Assembly (NCBI GenBank): GCA_043777755.1
Contig: JAYWHK010000298.1
Location: 1 to 18,354, forward strand
Direction: 5' to 3'
Source of the DNA: CANHEE01 sp043777755
GTDB taxonomy: Bacteria; Bacteroidota; Bacteroidia; Chitinophagales; Saprospiraceae
Length of the DNA stretch: 18,354 bases
Below are positions 1-8,614 of this stretch, one piece after another. The notes beneath the pieces are model-generated. The model was given only the letters and a program-made list of their open reading frames with translations, did not search any database and had not been told where the DNA came from. The translations under genes and the position numbers were made by a program. Every line of letters begins with the position of its first letter. Positions within the stretch are counted from its first letter, which is position 1.

Positions 1-42
1 CCGACAATACTCTGTTGTAATTGTACAAAAGCGGTAAGTAGC

Positions 43-60
43 TATTTATTCGAATAAATA
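43..60. repeat. 18-bp perfect palindrome (operator-like)
   Basis: TATTTATTCGAATAAATA is identical to its own reverse complement. It covers about +1 to +18 of the transcript predicted from the minus-strand promoter at 67-97. The position suits an operator for a dimeric repressor. It could also be a chance AT-rich palindrome, and no bound factor can be named. Confidence 0.45.
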
Positions 61-66
61 TTAAGG

Positions 67-97
67 CAAATATAACGTTTTATTTTTATTTGTGCAA
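67..97 (-). promoter_or_regulatory. Outward-facing promoter for a gene left of the window
   Basis: On the minus strand the sequence reads TTG (97-95), a 20-base spacer, then TATATTTG (74-67). This matches the Bacteroidota sigma factor pattern TTG-N17-23-TAnnTTTG. Transcription would start near position 60 and leave the window, so the gene driven is not visible. The gene at 273 lies on the other strand, so this region is a divergent intergenic space. Confidence 0.55.
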
Positions 98-272
98 ATA
101 TTTTTTCTTTTAAAAATAAAAAAAATCAACACATTAGTTTTTTGGTACATATTTTGAATAACAAAGTTTAAGAAAACTACTTTTATCATAATATGTAATC
201 AGCGTAAAAAGAGAAAACTATACATTCCGCTTTTTCATATTCCTTATTTTACTCAACAAAAATTAATTTACC

Positions 273-3200
273 ATGACAAAGAGAATCAACCTCTCATTGT
301 TGTTTAGCTTGCTGTTTTTGATGGCAACTAAATCACTCTATGCGCAAGTTCCGTCTTGCAACACACCTAACATCACGATGTCTTGTTCTAATATGGTCAA
401 TATCAGTATGGATCAAACCTGCGTTAAGACCATTCAAGCTCAAGAGATTTTGGCAACGCCTTTTTCTTGTTACAACACTTTTTCGGTAGAAATCTTAAAT
501 ACCAACCTTGGTGCAACCGTTACGGCTGTCGAAGTTGGGAAGATTTTTGATGTAAAAGTCAAGCACAGCGTCAGCGGAAATTCTTGCTGGGGCAAAGTGC
601 GAATCGAGGACAAATTAGCTCCGAAGTTCACTTGTCCTTCTGATGCTACGATTAGTTGCGAAACTGCCAATATGAAACCGTCACTTATCGAAAAGGTGGC
701 TTTTGACAATATCCCTGACAATAACATTGCAGATACGAGTGTTACGGGCATTTATGGCTTGCCTGTTGTTGCCGAAAATTGTACGGGTTATACGCTTTCT
801 TATTTTGATATTATTGACGATAAAGACTGTACAAGTGCTGGAATCAGTGCTGTTATTACACGTACATGGAGAGCAAAAGATGCACACGGCAACACTTCTA
901 TGTGTGTGGTAAAATATACTTTGACACGTCTTTCGATAAGTGCTGTACTTTTTCCAACAGACTTAACCATTGAGTGTTCAGCGAATTATAAAAAAGACAG
1001 CAAAGGAAATCCTTCTCCGTTGAGTTCGGGTGCGCCTTCTGTCAATGGTGTTTTGGCATTTCCTTCTATACCAGGTTACTGTGAAATAAGTGCATCTTAC
1101 CAAGACCAACGTTCAATTGCTTGCGGAACAACCTACAAAGTAATCAGAAAATGGACAGTGATTGATTGGTGTGCCAATCAGGTGTCGCAAAGCACGCAAA
1201 TCATAAAAATTGCAGATACAACGCTACCTGTTGTGACAGCCGCTTTGCCTGATGTAACGATTTCTACAAGCCCAGATGTTTGTTTGAGAAAAGTTTATGT
1301 GCCTGGAAAACCTACTGCTACGGACAATTGTGCTGCAAAAATCAAGTATTCTTATTGTTTGTACGAAGAGATTGGACCTTGGCAGTTTGCTTCTGGCGAT
1401 ACACTTCGTAACTTGAATATTGGAAAGTACCGTTTGGAAACTAAGGTTGCTGATGAATGTGGCAACACTACTATAAGTACCTCTTATGTGACGATTCTTG
1501 ATGTAGTGCCGCCTGTTGCAGTGTGTGATTTAGATACAAAAGTGGATTTAATCAACGATGGAACAGCAACGGTGAACGCTTCGACTTTTGACGATGGAAG
1601 TGTGGACGCTTGCGGTGTGGACATTGAACGTTTTGAAGTAAAACGCATGGGTGCGCCTGATAGCGATTTTGCAAAAACAATAAAATTTTCTTGTGCTGAC
1701 GACAAATTACAAGTCATTATGCGTGTTTGGGATTATAGCAACAACAGCAATACTTGTATGGTGAATGTTGATGTGGACGACAAATTGCCACCTGTGATTT
1801 TTGTAGAAAATATTACTTTGAAATGTACCCGTGAGCCAGATGTAAAGGCTTGGTTAGACGCACACCGTCCGCAACAAAAATCTTTAACCGATTTTCCAAG
1901 CGCAACGAATCCAGGGTATTACGACAATTGTGGCGCATCTCCTTTTGTCAAAAAAGACGACAATAAAATTGACAATTGTGGCAACGGTTCGTTTGTTCGT
2001 ACATGGGAAATTACTGATGGTACAGGAAATAAAGTAACTGTAAATCAGACTGTTACGTTAGTGAATCGCTCTGCATATAAGGTGACATTCCCTACGGACA
2101 AAACGGCAAATTGCAGTGCTGCTCATGGTCTTTATGACCTTAGTACAAAAGGCAATGGTGAACCAATTATTGAAGATTTGGCAAATACTTGTGCCTTGGT
2201 TTCGGTTTCTCATTTTGATGAAAAATTTACCAGCGTAAGCGACGGTTGCTTTAAGATTTTGCGCCACTGGAAAATCCTAAACTGGTGTGAAGCTGACGTG
2301 AACTACAATGCTGACCACGGTGACGAATATATGTCAAAAGATACAGCTGGTAATTGTAATCCTGCTGCTGCAAGATGTTTTGTAAACATTGGAAAAAGCA
2401 CTTTGGCAGACCCAAATTACCATAATTTTACAAAAGATCACAATTGTTACGATTTTGATAGCGATGGCTACATGGAGTATGTGCAAGTGATAAAAGTAGT
2501 GGACAACGATGCTCCTGTTATCGGAAATATCGAAATTGACATCGAAGATTCTTTCTCGAAAAACTGTACAGATGGCGCAATGGTGAACATCAAAAAAGTA
2601 GAAGTAAGAGATTGTTCTGATTCTACAACGGTGGTTTTTACCTCAAATATTCCAAACTACAGCGCAGGGAAAGTTCCTTTAAAATTGACAAATGTTCCTT
2701 ATGGAAAATATAAAATAAACTTCAAAGCAAGTGATAATTGTGGTAATTTTGCCTCAAAAATCCTTGATATTGAAGTAAAAGAGCAGAAAAAACCTACGCC
2801 AGTTTGTATCAACGACTTAGCGGTTGAATTGATGCAAACGGGAGAAGTTTGGCTCAACGCAAAACTTTTTAATAAAGGAAGTTATGACAATTGTACTGAC
2901 GCAAGCAAACTGAAATTCCGTTTGCAGGTACCAGCGCCTGGTGCTGGCGCATCGTTTGATGTGACAAAAACCGATACAATGTACAATTTTACGTGTTCTA
3001 ACATCAAAGCTGGTGACAAATCAGCTTACATTAGCGTTGCCCTTTGGGTTGGTGACGAAGCTGGCAATTGGGATTATTGTGAAACAAGCCTTTTTCTTCA
3101 AGACAACATGAATGCTTGTATCAACTTTACGCCAAACCAGATGAAAAAAATCGCTGGTGCTATCAAATCTCCAAATGCAGAACCTGTGGAGAATGTGAGT

Positions 3201-4343
3201 ATCAAATTAGAAGGAACAAATGGAACAACTACAGCGAGTAACATCAAAGGTGAATTTGCTTTTGCGAACCTTTATCCTACACAAAAATACGATTTGACAC
3301 CTGAGAAAAACATTGAACCCTTGAATGGCGTTTCTACTTTGGACTTGGTGCTGATGTCAAAACATATTTTGGGTACACAAACTTTCACGACCATGTACCA
3401 ATCTTTGGCCGCTGATGTGAACAATTCTGGTACAATTTCTACGGCAGATATGGTAGAATTGCGCAAAATGATTTTGGGATTACAATCGAATTTTAGTAAA
3501 AATACATCATGGAGATTTGTGGAACTTGGTCAAAATTACGACCCAATCCAAACGGCTTGGATTAAAAATTTGACAGGTAAAAAAACTTTTAGCAATTTAC
3601 AAACGGCTACAAGTGCTGATTTTGTCGCTGTAAAAATCGGTGATGTAAGCGGCAATGCAAAAGTGTCAAGTGCTACGGGCAATGCTGGCGGACGTGGCGA
3701 AGTGGAAAGTGTTTATTTTAATGTCAATACAAACTCAGCAAAATCTGGCGAAATCGTTACCTTGAATTTTCAAAATGAAGATTTTAAAAACATCGAAGGT
3801 TATCAATTTACGTTAATTTATGATAAAAATAAATTAGAATTGGTGAAAATCAATGGAAATGAAGAAAATTTTGCACTTTTAGAAAAAGGCGTTTTGACCA
3901 CAAGTTGGAATGGAGCAGCCTCAACAGAACAACTTTTCTCTTTGACTTTTAGAGCAAAACAAAACGTAGATTTGGCAGAAGCAATTTCGGCAGGTTCATC
4001 TGTTCTTTCAAATGAAATCTATACAACTTCGGGTGAAAACAAACGAGTAACATTCAAATTTGGCAACAATATTTCAACGCCAATCTTTGAATTGTACCAA
4101 AATCAACCGAATCCATTTGGACAACAAACAACGATTACATTCCAATTGCCAACGACACAGCAAGCAACATTGATTTTGACGGACATCACAGGACGCATCA
4201 TCAAACAGTTTTCTGGAGAATACAAAAAAGGAATCAATCAAATCAGCATCAGCAAAACGGATATTGGCGTGAGTGGTGTGATTTATTATCAACTCTCAAC
4301 GGCAACAAATACTGCTGCAAAAAAGATGTTAATCATTGAGTAA
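273..4343 (+). CDS. Large secreted multidomain protein with HYR-like repeats, dockerin, cohesin-like domain and T9SS sorting domain
   Basis: This is a predicted surface or extracellular protein of 1,356 residues. Residues 1-24 form a signal peptide ending LYA|Q. From about 25 to 950 there are repeated Cys-rich beta-sandwich-like segments marked by phrases such as DKLAPKFTCP, VVPPVAVCD, DKLPPVIFV and DNDAPVIG, which resemble HYR/Ig-like repeats. A carboxypeptidase-regulatory-like segment follows at about 957-1015. A dockerin type I-like stretch (about 1018-1072) contains a calcium-loop-like DVNNSGTIS. A cohesin-like domain spans about 1147-1262. Residues 1272-1356 are a typical T9SS type A sorting domain with a QNQPNPF box. 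These domain calls rest on motif reading. The ligand and function are unknown, and adhesion or matrix roles are inference. The ATG at 273 gives a complete signal peptide. No convincing -7 box was seen just upstream. The gene ends in a strong terminator. Confidence 0.85.
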   Translation: MTKRINLSLLFSLLFLMATKSLYAQVPSCNTPNITMSCSNMVNISMDQTCVKTIQAQEILATPFSCYNTFSVEILNTNLGATVTAVEVGKIFDVKVKHSVSGNSCWGKVRIEDKLAPKFTCPSDATISCETANMKPSLIEKVAFDNIPDNNIADTSVTGIYGLPVVAENCTGYTLSYFDIIDDKDCTSAGISAVITRTWRAKDAHGNTSMCVVKYTLTRLSISAVLFPTDLTIECSANYKKDSKGNPSPLSSGAPSVNGVLAFPSIPGYCEISASYQDQRSIACGTTYKVIRKWTVIDWCANQVSQSTQIIKIADTTLPVVTAALPDVTISTSPDVCLRKVYVPGKPTATDNCAAKIKYSYCLYEEIGPWQFASGDTLRNLNIGKYRLETKVADECGNTTISTSYVTILDVVPPVAVCDLDTKVDLINDGTATVNASTFDDGSVDACGVDIERFEVKRMGAPDSDFAKTIKFSCADDKLQVIMRVWDYSNNSNTCMVNVDVDDKLPPVIFVENITLKCTREPDVKAWLDAHRPQQKSLTDFPSATNPGYYDNCGASPFVKKDDNKIDNCGNGSFVRTWEITDGTGNKVTVNQTVTLVNRSAYKVTFPTDKTANCSAAHGLYDLSTKGNGEPIIEDLANTCALVSVSHFDEKFTSVSDGCFKILRHWKILNWCEADVNYNADHGDEYMSKDTAGNCNPAAARCFVNIGKSTLADPNYHNFTKDHNCYDFDSDGYMEYVQVIKVVDNDAPVIGNIEIDIEDSFSKNCTDGAMVNIKKVEVRDCSDSTTVVFTSNIPNYSAGKVPLKLTNVPYGKYKINFKASDNCGNFASKILDIEVKEQKKPTPVCINDLAVELMQTGEVWLNAKLFNKGSYDNCTDASKLKFRLQVPAPGAGASFDVTKTDTMYNFTCSNIKAGDKSAYISVALWVGDEAGNWDYCETSLFLQDNMNACINFTPNQMKKIAGAIKSPNAEPVENVSIKLEGTNGTTTASNIKGEFAFANLYPTQKYDLTPEKNIEPLNGVSTLDLVLMSKHILGTQTFTTMYQSLAADVNNSGTISTADMVELRKMILGLQSNFSKNTSWRFVELGQNYDPIQTAWIKNLTGKKTFSNLQTATSADFVAVKIGDVSGNAKVSSATGNAGGRGEVESVYFNVNTNSAKSGEIVTLNFQNEDFKNIEGYQFTLIYDKNKLELVKINGNEENFALLEKGVLTTSWNGAASTEQLFSLTFRAKQNVDLAEAISAGSSVLSNEIYTTSGENKRVTFKFGNNISTPIFELYQNQPNPFGQQTTITFQLPTTQQATLILTDITGRIIKQFSGEYKKGINQISISKTDIGVSGVIYYQLSTATNTAAKKMLIIE

Positions 4344-4363
4344 AATAAGGTAAATATAAAAGT

Positions 4364-4399
4364 AAAAGCGTTGGTGGTCAAACATCAACGCTTTTTTTT
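4364..4399 (+). terminator. Rho-independent terminator after the HYR/cohesin-like gene
   Basis: A perfect 10-bp stem (AAAAGCGTTG at 4364-4373 pairing with CAACGCTTTT at 4386-4395) encloses a 12-nt loop. A run of eight T follows at 4392-4399. It lies 21 bp after the stop codon. Confidence 0.85.
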
Positions 4400-4431
4400 G
4401 GTAAAAAAATAAGAGAATTATAATTTTTTTC

Positions 4432-4439
4432 TATTTTTG
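4432..4439 (+). promoter_or_regulatory. -7 element for the Rpn-family gene
   Basis: TATTTTTG matches TAnnTTTG exactly and lies 25 bp before the ATG at 4464. No TTG is seen at the expected -33 spacing. The match overlaps the upstream TTG that could otherwise be read as a start codon, which argues for the ATG. Confidence 0.5.
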
Positions 4440-4463
4440 TCAAAAATTACAACATACAACACT

Positions 4464-5321
4464 ATGAATCAACATCAGGATTATGACAAAATAATAAAAG
4501 AAACAATTGAGAAATTGGGAACGCCAATTCTTCAAAAACTGCTTGGCATAGATGCGTCAAGTATTGAGAATATATCAAGTGCTGTTCCTCGAACCATCGA
4601 GCGACGAGCTGATTTTCTAAAAAGCGGTATTGATGCAGTAGATTTTGTTAGGAAACTGTTTCATTTAGAGTTTCAGTCCGAAGTACACAAAAAAATGTTA
4701 GAGCGATTACTGGTGTACTACGCACTTTTTTATGAGAAGTACGAAATGCCTGTAAAGCAATACGTTATATACCTTGGCGCTGGAAAATGGACAGCAGAAA
4801 CAGCTGTTGATTTATCCAATCTTCGTTTTAGCTATGAGGTCATTGCCATAAACGCTATTGATTACGAATTGTTTGTAAATAGCGACCAACCAGAAGAAAT
4901 TATATTGTCCATTTTAGCTAATTTCAAAAAAGAAAACAAAGCAGAGGTCATCAAAAAAATACTAACTTCTCTAAAAAATAAAACAAAAAATAAACGTAAA
5001 CTGCAAAAATACATCATGCAGTTGGAAATTTTATCAAATCTCCGTAACTTACAGCCAGAAATCACTAAACAACTTTCTATCATGTCAATAAATTACGATA
5101 TAACAAAAGATTTAAGATTCCAGCAAGGAATTGAACAAGGAATTGAGCAAGGAATTGAACAAGGAATTGAGCAAGGAATTGAACAAGGAATTGAACAAGA
5201 CAAAATAAATGTTGTTATAAATGCCTTCAATAATGAGCTTTCTATTCCATTGATAAGCAATATTGTCAGTTTGTCGGAGCAAGAAGTAATAGCAATTTTG
5301 AAAAATAACAAACTCATATAG
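4464..5321 (+). CDS. Rpn-family PD-(D/E)XK nuclease / putative transposase protein
   Basis: This is a 285-residue protein of the Rpn / PD-(D/E)XK nuclease-transposase family, whose known members promote recombination by cutting DNA. The signs are an early Asp in RRADFLK, the HLEFQSE segment that supplies the E-x-Q part of the nuclease core, and the following LLVYYALFYEKYEMPVKQYV helix-strand region. The C-terminal third has six tandem Gly-Ile-Glu-Gln units, then a short helical tail. An in-frame TTG at 4437 would add nine residues, but it sits inside a predicted -7 promoter box, so the ATG at 4464 is the better start. The gene lies alone between a terminator and the MiaE gene. Family membership is fairly sure. 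Nuclease activity and targets are not shown here. Confidence 0.75.
   Translation: MNQHQDYDKIIKETIEKLGTPILQKLLGIDASSIENISSAVPRTIERRADFLKSGIDAVDFVRKLFHLEFQSEVHKKMLERLLVYYALFYEKYEMPVKQYVIYLGAGKWTAETAVDLSNLRFSYEVIAINAIDYELFVNSDQPEEIILSILANFKKENKAEVIKKILTSLKNKTKNKRKLQKYIMQLEILSNLRNLQPEITKQLSIMSINYDITKDLRFQQGIEQGIEQGIEQGIEQGIEQGIEQDKINVVINAFNNELSIPLISNIVSLSEQEVIAILKNNKLI
5127..5198 (+). repeat. Six-unit 12-bp coding tandem repeat in the Rpn gene
   Basis: Six copies of GGAATTGA(A/G)CAA encode Gly-Ile-Glu-Gln six times. The third base of the Glu codon runs A,G,A,G,A,A along the array. The alternation suggests growth by duplication of 24-bp double units. As the unit is a multiple of three, copy-number change keeps the reading frame. 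Confidence 0.95.
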
Positions 5322-5362
5322 TTTTTCAAAAACTTATTGAGCATCAATCAGCGTTTTATTTT

Positions 5363-5965
5363 ATGTTAAAAGAAAATAGTTTTAAGTTGGGTTTGAAATT
5401 ACCAACTGACCCTCGTTGGGTAAATTTAGCGGAAGTAAGTCTTGAAGACATTTTGACTGACCATGCTTATTGTGAACAAAAAGCTGCGATGTCTGGCATT
5501 TCTTTGATTCAGCAATATCCTGAAAAAGAGCGTTTGGTAAGAGAAATTGCGCCCGTAGTGACCGAAGAATGGGGTCATTTTAGGCAAGTGTTGGCAGAAA
5601 TGGACAAACGTGGTTTGAAATTAGGATTGCAACGCAAAGACTTGTATGTCAATGCGTTATTGGCATTTCAGCACAAAGGCGGCTCCCGAGAAGACCGTTT
5701 ATTAGAGAAATTGTTGACTTTTGCGCTTATCGAAGCACGAAGTTGTGAGCGTTTTCGCTTACTTTCTTTAGACATTGCAGAAGAATCTTTGCGTGGTTTT
5801 TACCACCGATTCATGGTGTCAGAAGCTGGACATTACCGTTTGTTTATTGATTTGGCAAAGGAATATTGCGGTGAAGAAGTCGTCAAAAAACGCTGGCAAG
5901 AATACTTGGATTTTGAAGTTGAAATGCTCAAAACCTTAGAAGTTAGAGGTGACAGAATGCACTAA
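5363..5965 (+). CDS. miaE: tRNA-(ms2io6A)-hydroxylase (MiaE-like)
   Basis: This is a 200-residue protein matching the MiaE family, diiron monooxygenases that hydroxylate the isopentenyl group of ms2i6A at position 37 of tRNAs reading U-starting codons. The diiron ligand pattern is visible: Glu38 in CEQKA, Glu69-x-x-His72 in EEWGHF, Glu124/Glu129 in IEARSCERF, and Glu154-x-x-His157 in SEAGHY. The N-terminal LPTDPRWV and the DHAYCEQKAA segment are typical of the family. Length is normal and the protein is cytoplasmic, without a signal peptide. It starts 41 bp after the Rpn gene with no terminator between them, so read-through is possible. No functional link between the two is apparent. Confidence 0.9.
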   Translation: MLKENSFKLGLKLPTDPRWVNLAEVSLEDILTDHAYCEQKAAMSGISLIQQYPEKERLVREIAPVVTEEWGHFRQVLAEMDKRGLKLGLQRKDLYVNALLAFQHKGGSREDRLLEKLLTFALIEARSCERFRLLSLDIAEESLRGFYHRFMVSEAGHYRLFIDLAKEYCGEEVVKKRWQEYLDFEVEMLKTLEVRGDRMH

Positions 5966-5994
5966 AAGCGATGAGTTTTCCAATAAAATAAATC

Positions 5995-6001
5995 TATTTT
6001 G
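5995..6001 (+). promoter_or_regulatory. Weak candidate -7 element before the GGT-family gene
   Basis: TATTTTG resembles TAnnTTTG with one base fewer in the spacer. It lies 26 bp before the ATG at 6028. This is a weak match, and co-transcription from miaE (62-bp gap) is an alternative. Confidence 0.25.
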
Positions 6002-6027
6002 AAACTTGATGAAAATCAAAAAAACTT

Positions 6028-7887
6028 ATGAAAAAAATACTCCCTATACTTTTTATTTTTTTTATAGTAAAAAGCCTCGCACAATCGTTCAATAATTTTC
6101 CAGTAAGCACTCAAAAACCGCCTTTACACGGTAAAAATTGGATGGCAATAACAGGAAAACCTTTGGCAGCAACGGCTGGTGCAATGACTTTTACCAAAGG
6201 CGGCAATCCGATTGATGCGGCTTGTGCGATGTTGGCGGCAACCTGCACGATGTGGGACGTTTTGAGTTGGGGCGGCGAAACACAGGCGTTGATTTACAAT
6301 CCAAAAACAAAAAAAGTAATCGCTATCAATGCCCTTGGTGTTGCGCCAACGGGCGCAACGTCTGATTTTTTTAAGTCAAAAGGCATGAAATATCCGCCAG
6401 AATATGGTGCTTTGGCAGCGGTTACGCCAGGTACGCCAGGAGGTTTGATGACGATGTTGGCAGAATACGGAACGATGAGTCTTCGAGAAGTTTTTGCTCC
6501 TGCCATGCAATTGGCGGCAGGCTATCCGATAGAGGCGCAAACGGCAAACGCTATCGAAAATGGCAAGGATAAAATCAAGCAATGGCCGTATTCAAAAAAA
6601 GTATTTTTACCACATTTGGGCGAAAATAGAGAAGCTCCGTCGGCAGGAGAGATTTTTGTCCAAAAAGACCTTTTGGCGACTTTGCAAAAATTGGTAGAAA
6701 CCGAAACGGCAGCTTTGGCAAAAGGAAAAAGCCGAAAAGAAGCGATTTATGCCGCTTATGAGCGTTTTTACAAAGGAGATATTGCCAAAGAATTTGCTCG
6801 TAGCTGTCAAGAACAAGGTGGTTTGATTACCGAAGAAGATTTGGCAAACTGGAAAGTCAAAATTGAAGAACCTTTAATGACCAATTATAAAGGTGTTGAT
6901 GTGTATAAATTGCAGTCATGGACACAAGGGCCTGTGATGTTGCAAACGCTGAATATTTTGGAGAATTTTGACCTAAAAAATATGGGTTACAATTCTACTC
7001 GATATATTCACACGCTTTATCAGGCAATGAATTTGGCTTTTGCTGACCGTGATTTTTATTATGGCGACCCAGCTTTTGCACCAGAAGAACCGATGAAAGG
7101 TTTGCTCTCAAAAGACTATGCCAAAGAACGTGCAAAATTGATTCAAACCGACAAAAATAATCCTAAAATTACGCCAGGCGACCCTTATCCTTACGAAGGA
7201 AAAATCAATCCTTTCACAGAGGTTTTGAAAAATTGGGGAACATCGAGTATAGACTTTCCAAAATCAGATGTCGCTGTAAATGAGGACTTTATACAACATT
7301 TTACGGCTGGAACGACCTCCGTAGAAGCAACTGATACTTCGGGTTGGGTGGTTTCGATAACGCCAAGTGGCGGTTGGATTCCTGCTTGTATTGCTGGAAA
7401 TACGGGCGTAGGCATGAGCCAACGTATGCAATCATTTGTTTTGGACGAAAAAGAAAATCCGTTCAATGTTGTTGCTCCTGGAAAGCGTCCGAGAGTGACT
7501 TTGACACCTTCTATGGCTTTGAAAAATGGAAAACCTTACCTTTCTTTTGCCAAACAAGCAGGTGACGAACAAGACCAATTGTTGTTGCAATTTTTTCTCA
7601 ACATGACCGAATTTGACATGACGGTGCAAGAGGCTTGTGAAGCTCCAAGTTTCAAAACGCAGCAAATGTATTCGAGTTTTGGAAAGCACGAGCGCAGCAA
7701 TGGCGGATTGACTTTGAACAATGCGATGCCGCCATGGATTCGCAAAGAACTCGGTCGAATGGGCTACAATTTGCAATATCAAGAGCGAACAAGTGGTCCT
7801 ATCAATGCCATTTATTTTGATTGGGAACATGGTAGTTTTTGGGGCGGTTCGAGCAATCATGGCGAAGATTATGGAATAGGGTGGTAG
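6028..7887 (+). CDS. Exported gamma-glutamyltranspeptidase-family Ntn hydrolase
   Basis: This 619-residue protein belongs to the gamma-glutamyltranspeptidase (GGT) family of self-cleaving N-terminal nucleophile hydrolases. Residues 1-19 form a signal peptide (ending KSLAQ), so it acts in the periplasm or outside. The large-subunit region shows the GGxPIDAACAM-like start of the fold, the GGET segment, PGTPGG and the ITEEDLANW segment. The predicted autocleavage site and catalytic nucleophile is Thr429, the first Thr of GTTSVEATD, which aligns with TTHxSVVD of classical GGTs. The small subunit would be 429-619 and carries GVGMSQRM and PGKRPRVTLTPS. The Arg of the usual RExAP motif, which binds the gamma-glutamyl carboxylate, appears replaced (ALGVAP). 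Glutathione may therefore not be the substrate, and an acylase-like role is possible. The convergent neighbour lies 135 bp away, with no clear terminator seen. Confidence 0.85.
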   Translation: MKKILPILFIFFIVKSLAQSFNNFPVSTQKPPLHGKNWMAITGKPLAATAGAMTFTKGGNPIDAACAMLAATCTMWDVLSWGGETQALIYNPKTKKVIAINALGVAPTGATSDFFKSKGMKYPPEYGALAAVTPGTPGGLMTMLAEYGTMSLREVFAPAMQLAAGYPIEAQTANAIENGKDKIKQWPYSKKVFLPHLGENREAPSAGEIFVQKDLLATLQKLVETETAALAKGKSRKEAIYAAYERFYKGDIAKEFARSCQEQGGLITEEDLANWKVKIEEPLMTNYKGVDVYKLQSWTQGPVMLQTLNILENFDLKNMGYNSTRYIHTLYQAMNLAFADRDFYYGDPAFAPEEPMKGLLSKDYAKERAKLIQTDKNNPKITPGDPYPYEGKINPFTEVLKNWGTSSIDFPKSDVAVNEDFIQHFTAGTTSVEATDTSGWVVSITPSGGWIPACIAGNTGVGMSQRMQSFVLDEKENPFNVVAPGKRPRVTLTPSMALKNGKPYLSFAKQAGDEQDQLLLQFFLNMTEFDMTVQEACEAPSFKTQQMYSSFGKHERSNGGLTLNNAMPPWIRKELGRMGYNLQYQERTSGPINAIYFDWEHGSFWGGSSNHGEDYGIGW

Positions 7888-8022
7888 GCTTATCTGAGTA
7901 CTTAGTGGAATGTAAAAGTCTAAATTTAAAAGTCAAAACTCATGTACTAAAACAAGAAATTTAAGTATTTTTCTTTACACTAATTAATTTTTTTAGTCAT
8001 AGTAGTAAGTGTAAATTGATGT

Positions 8023-8601
8023 TTAAAATTGTTTTGGTTTTAATTTTTGTGCGGCACGCTCTACGATTTCATTAATTCGTTGCTGCCGAGTTGCCGCACG
8101 TTTGGCAAGGACGAGCCAAGATAGCATCATCTTCCTAACAGATTTACTCAAGCTCATAAAGAAGTCTTTTGAACCTTCTTGACTACTAAAAGCAGCTTCC
8201 AAATCGTCGGGAATAATCAATTCTTCGACTTCATCTAAGATAGTCCACGAACCATTTTGTTTAGCGATTTCGATACACGCCAAACCTGCTTCCTTCATCA
8301 AACCTTCTTCGGATAAGCGTATGATTTTTTCTTTATTGACCTTTGACCAAACGCTTTTAGGCTTTCTTTTTGTAAAAAACTGCTTGTAAGTATCTTCGTC
8401 AATTGGTTTTGCAGTGCTGTCAATCCAACCAAAACAAAGTGCTTCGTCCACCGCTTCGCTCCACGAAAGTGATGGTTTATTTGCTTTTTTCTTGTAATAA
8501 ATCAACCAAACGGCTTGTTTTGACTCATGGTTTTCTTGTAACCAAGCTCTCCATGCGGCTTTACTTACGGGATAAAATAGTTCAATTTCTTCTTTTTCCA
8601 T
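8023..8601 (-). CDS. YdeI/OmdA (OmpD-associated) family protein
   Basis: This 192-residue cytoplasmic protein resembles the YdeI/OmdA family, sometimes labelled bacteriocin-protection or OmpD-associated. The N-terminal half has the family's AWRAWLQENH, VWLIYYKK and SWSEAVDEALCFGWIDS phrases, then FTKRKPKSVWSKVNK. The C-terminal half (about 125-185) is the helical OmdA-type region with PDDLEAAF and a basic end with several Lys and Arg residues. The biochemical role of the family is poorly defined. The start codon lies only 13 bp from the outer edge of an IS30-family element, so the native promoter has probably been displaced. No -7 match is seen in those 13 bp or in the adjacent IS end. Whether the gene is still expressed is uncertain. 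Confidence 0.8.
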   Translation of the reverse strand: MEKEEIELFYPVSKAAWRAWLQENHESKQAVWLIYYKKKANKPSLSWSEAVDEALCFGWIDSTAKPIDEDTYKQFFTKRKPKSVWSKVNKEKIIRLSEEGLMKEAGLACIEIAKQNGSWTILDEVEELIIPDDLEAAFSSQEGSKDFFMSLSKSVRKMMLSWLVLAKRAATRQQRINEIVERAAQKLKPKQF

Positions 8602-8614
8602 AAATTAATACTTA

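Noticed and set aside
5127..5198. Tandem repeat as a possible CRISPR-like array
   Set aside because: Units are 12 bp with no spacers, lie in frame inside a protein gene and encode Gly-Ile-Glu-Gln.
7432..7860. 142-residue open frame opposite the GGT-family gene
   Set aside because: It is antisense to a well-supported gene and has a composition expected of a shadow frame, with no recognisable motif.
4464..7887. Rpn, MiaE and GGT-family genes as a linked novel system
   Set aside because: They are on one strand with small gaps, but the families have unrelated roles and no shared motif or repeat ties them together.
7974..8015. 8-bp inverted repeat TTTACACT/AGTGTAAA between the convergent GGT and YdeI/OmdA genes
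   Set aside because: The loop is 26 nt and there is no suitable T tract, so it is too weak to call a terminator.
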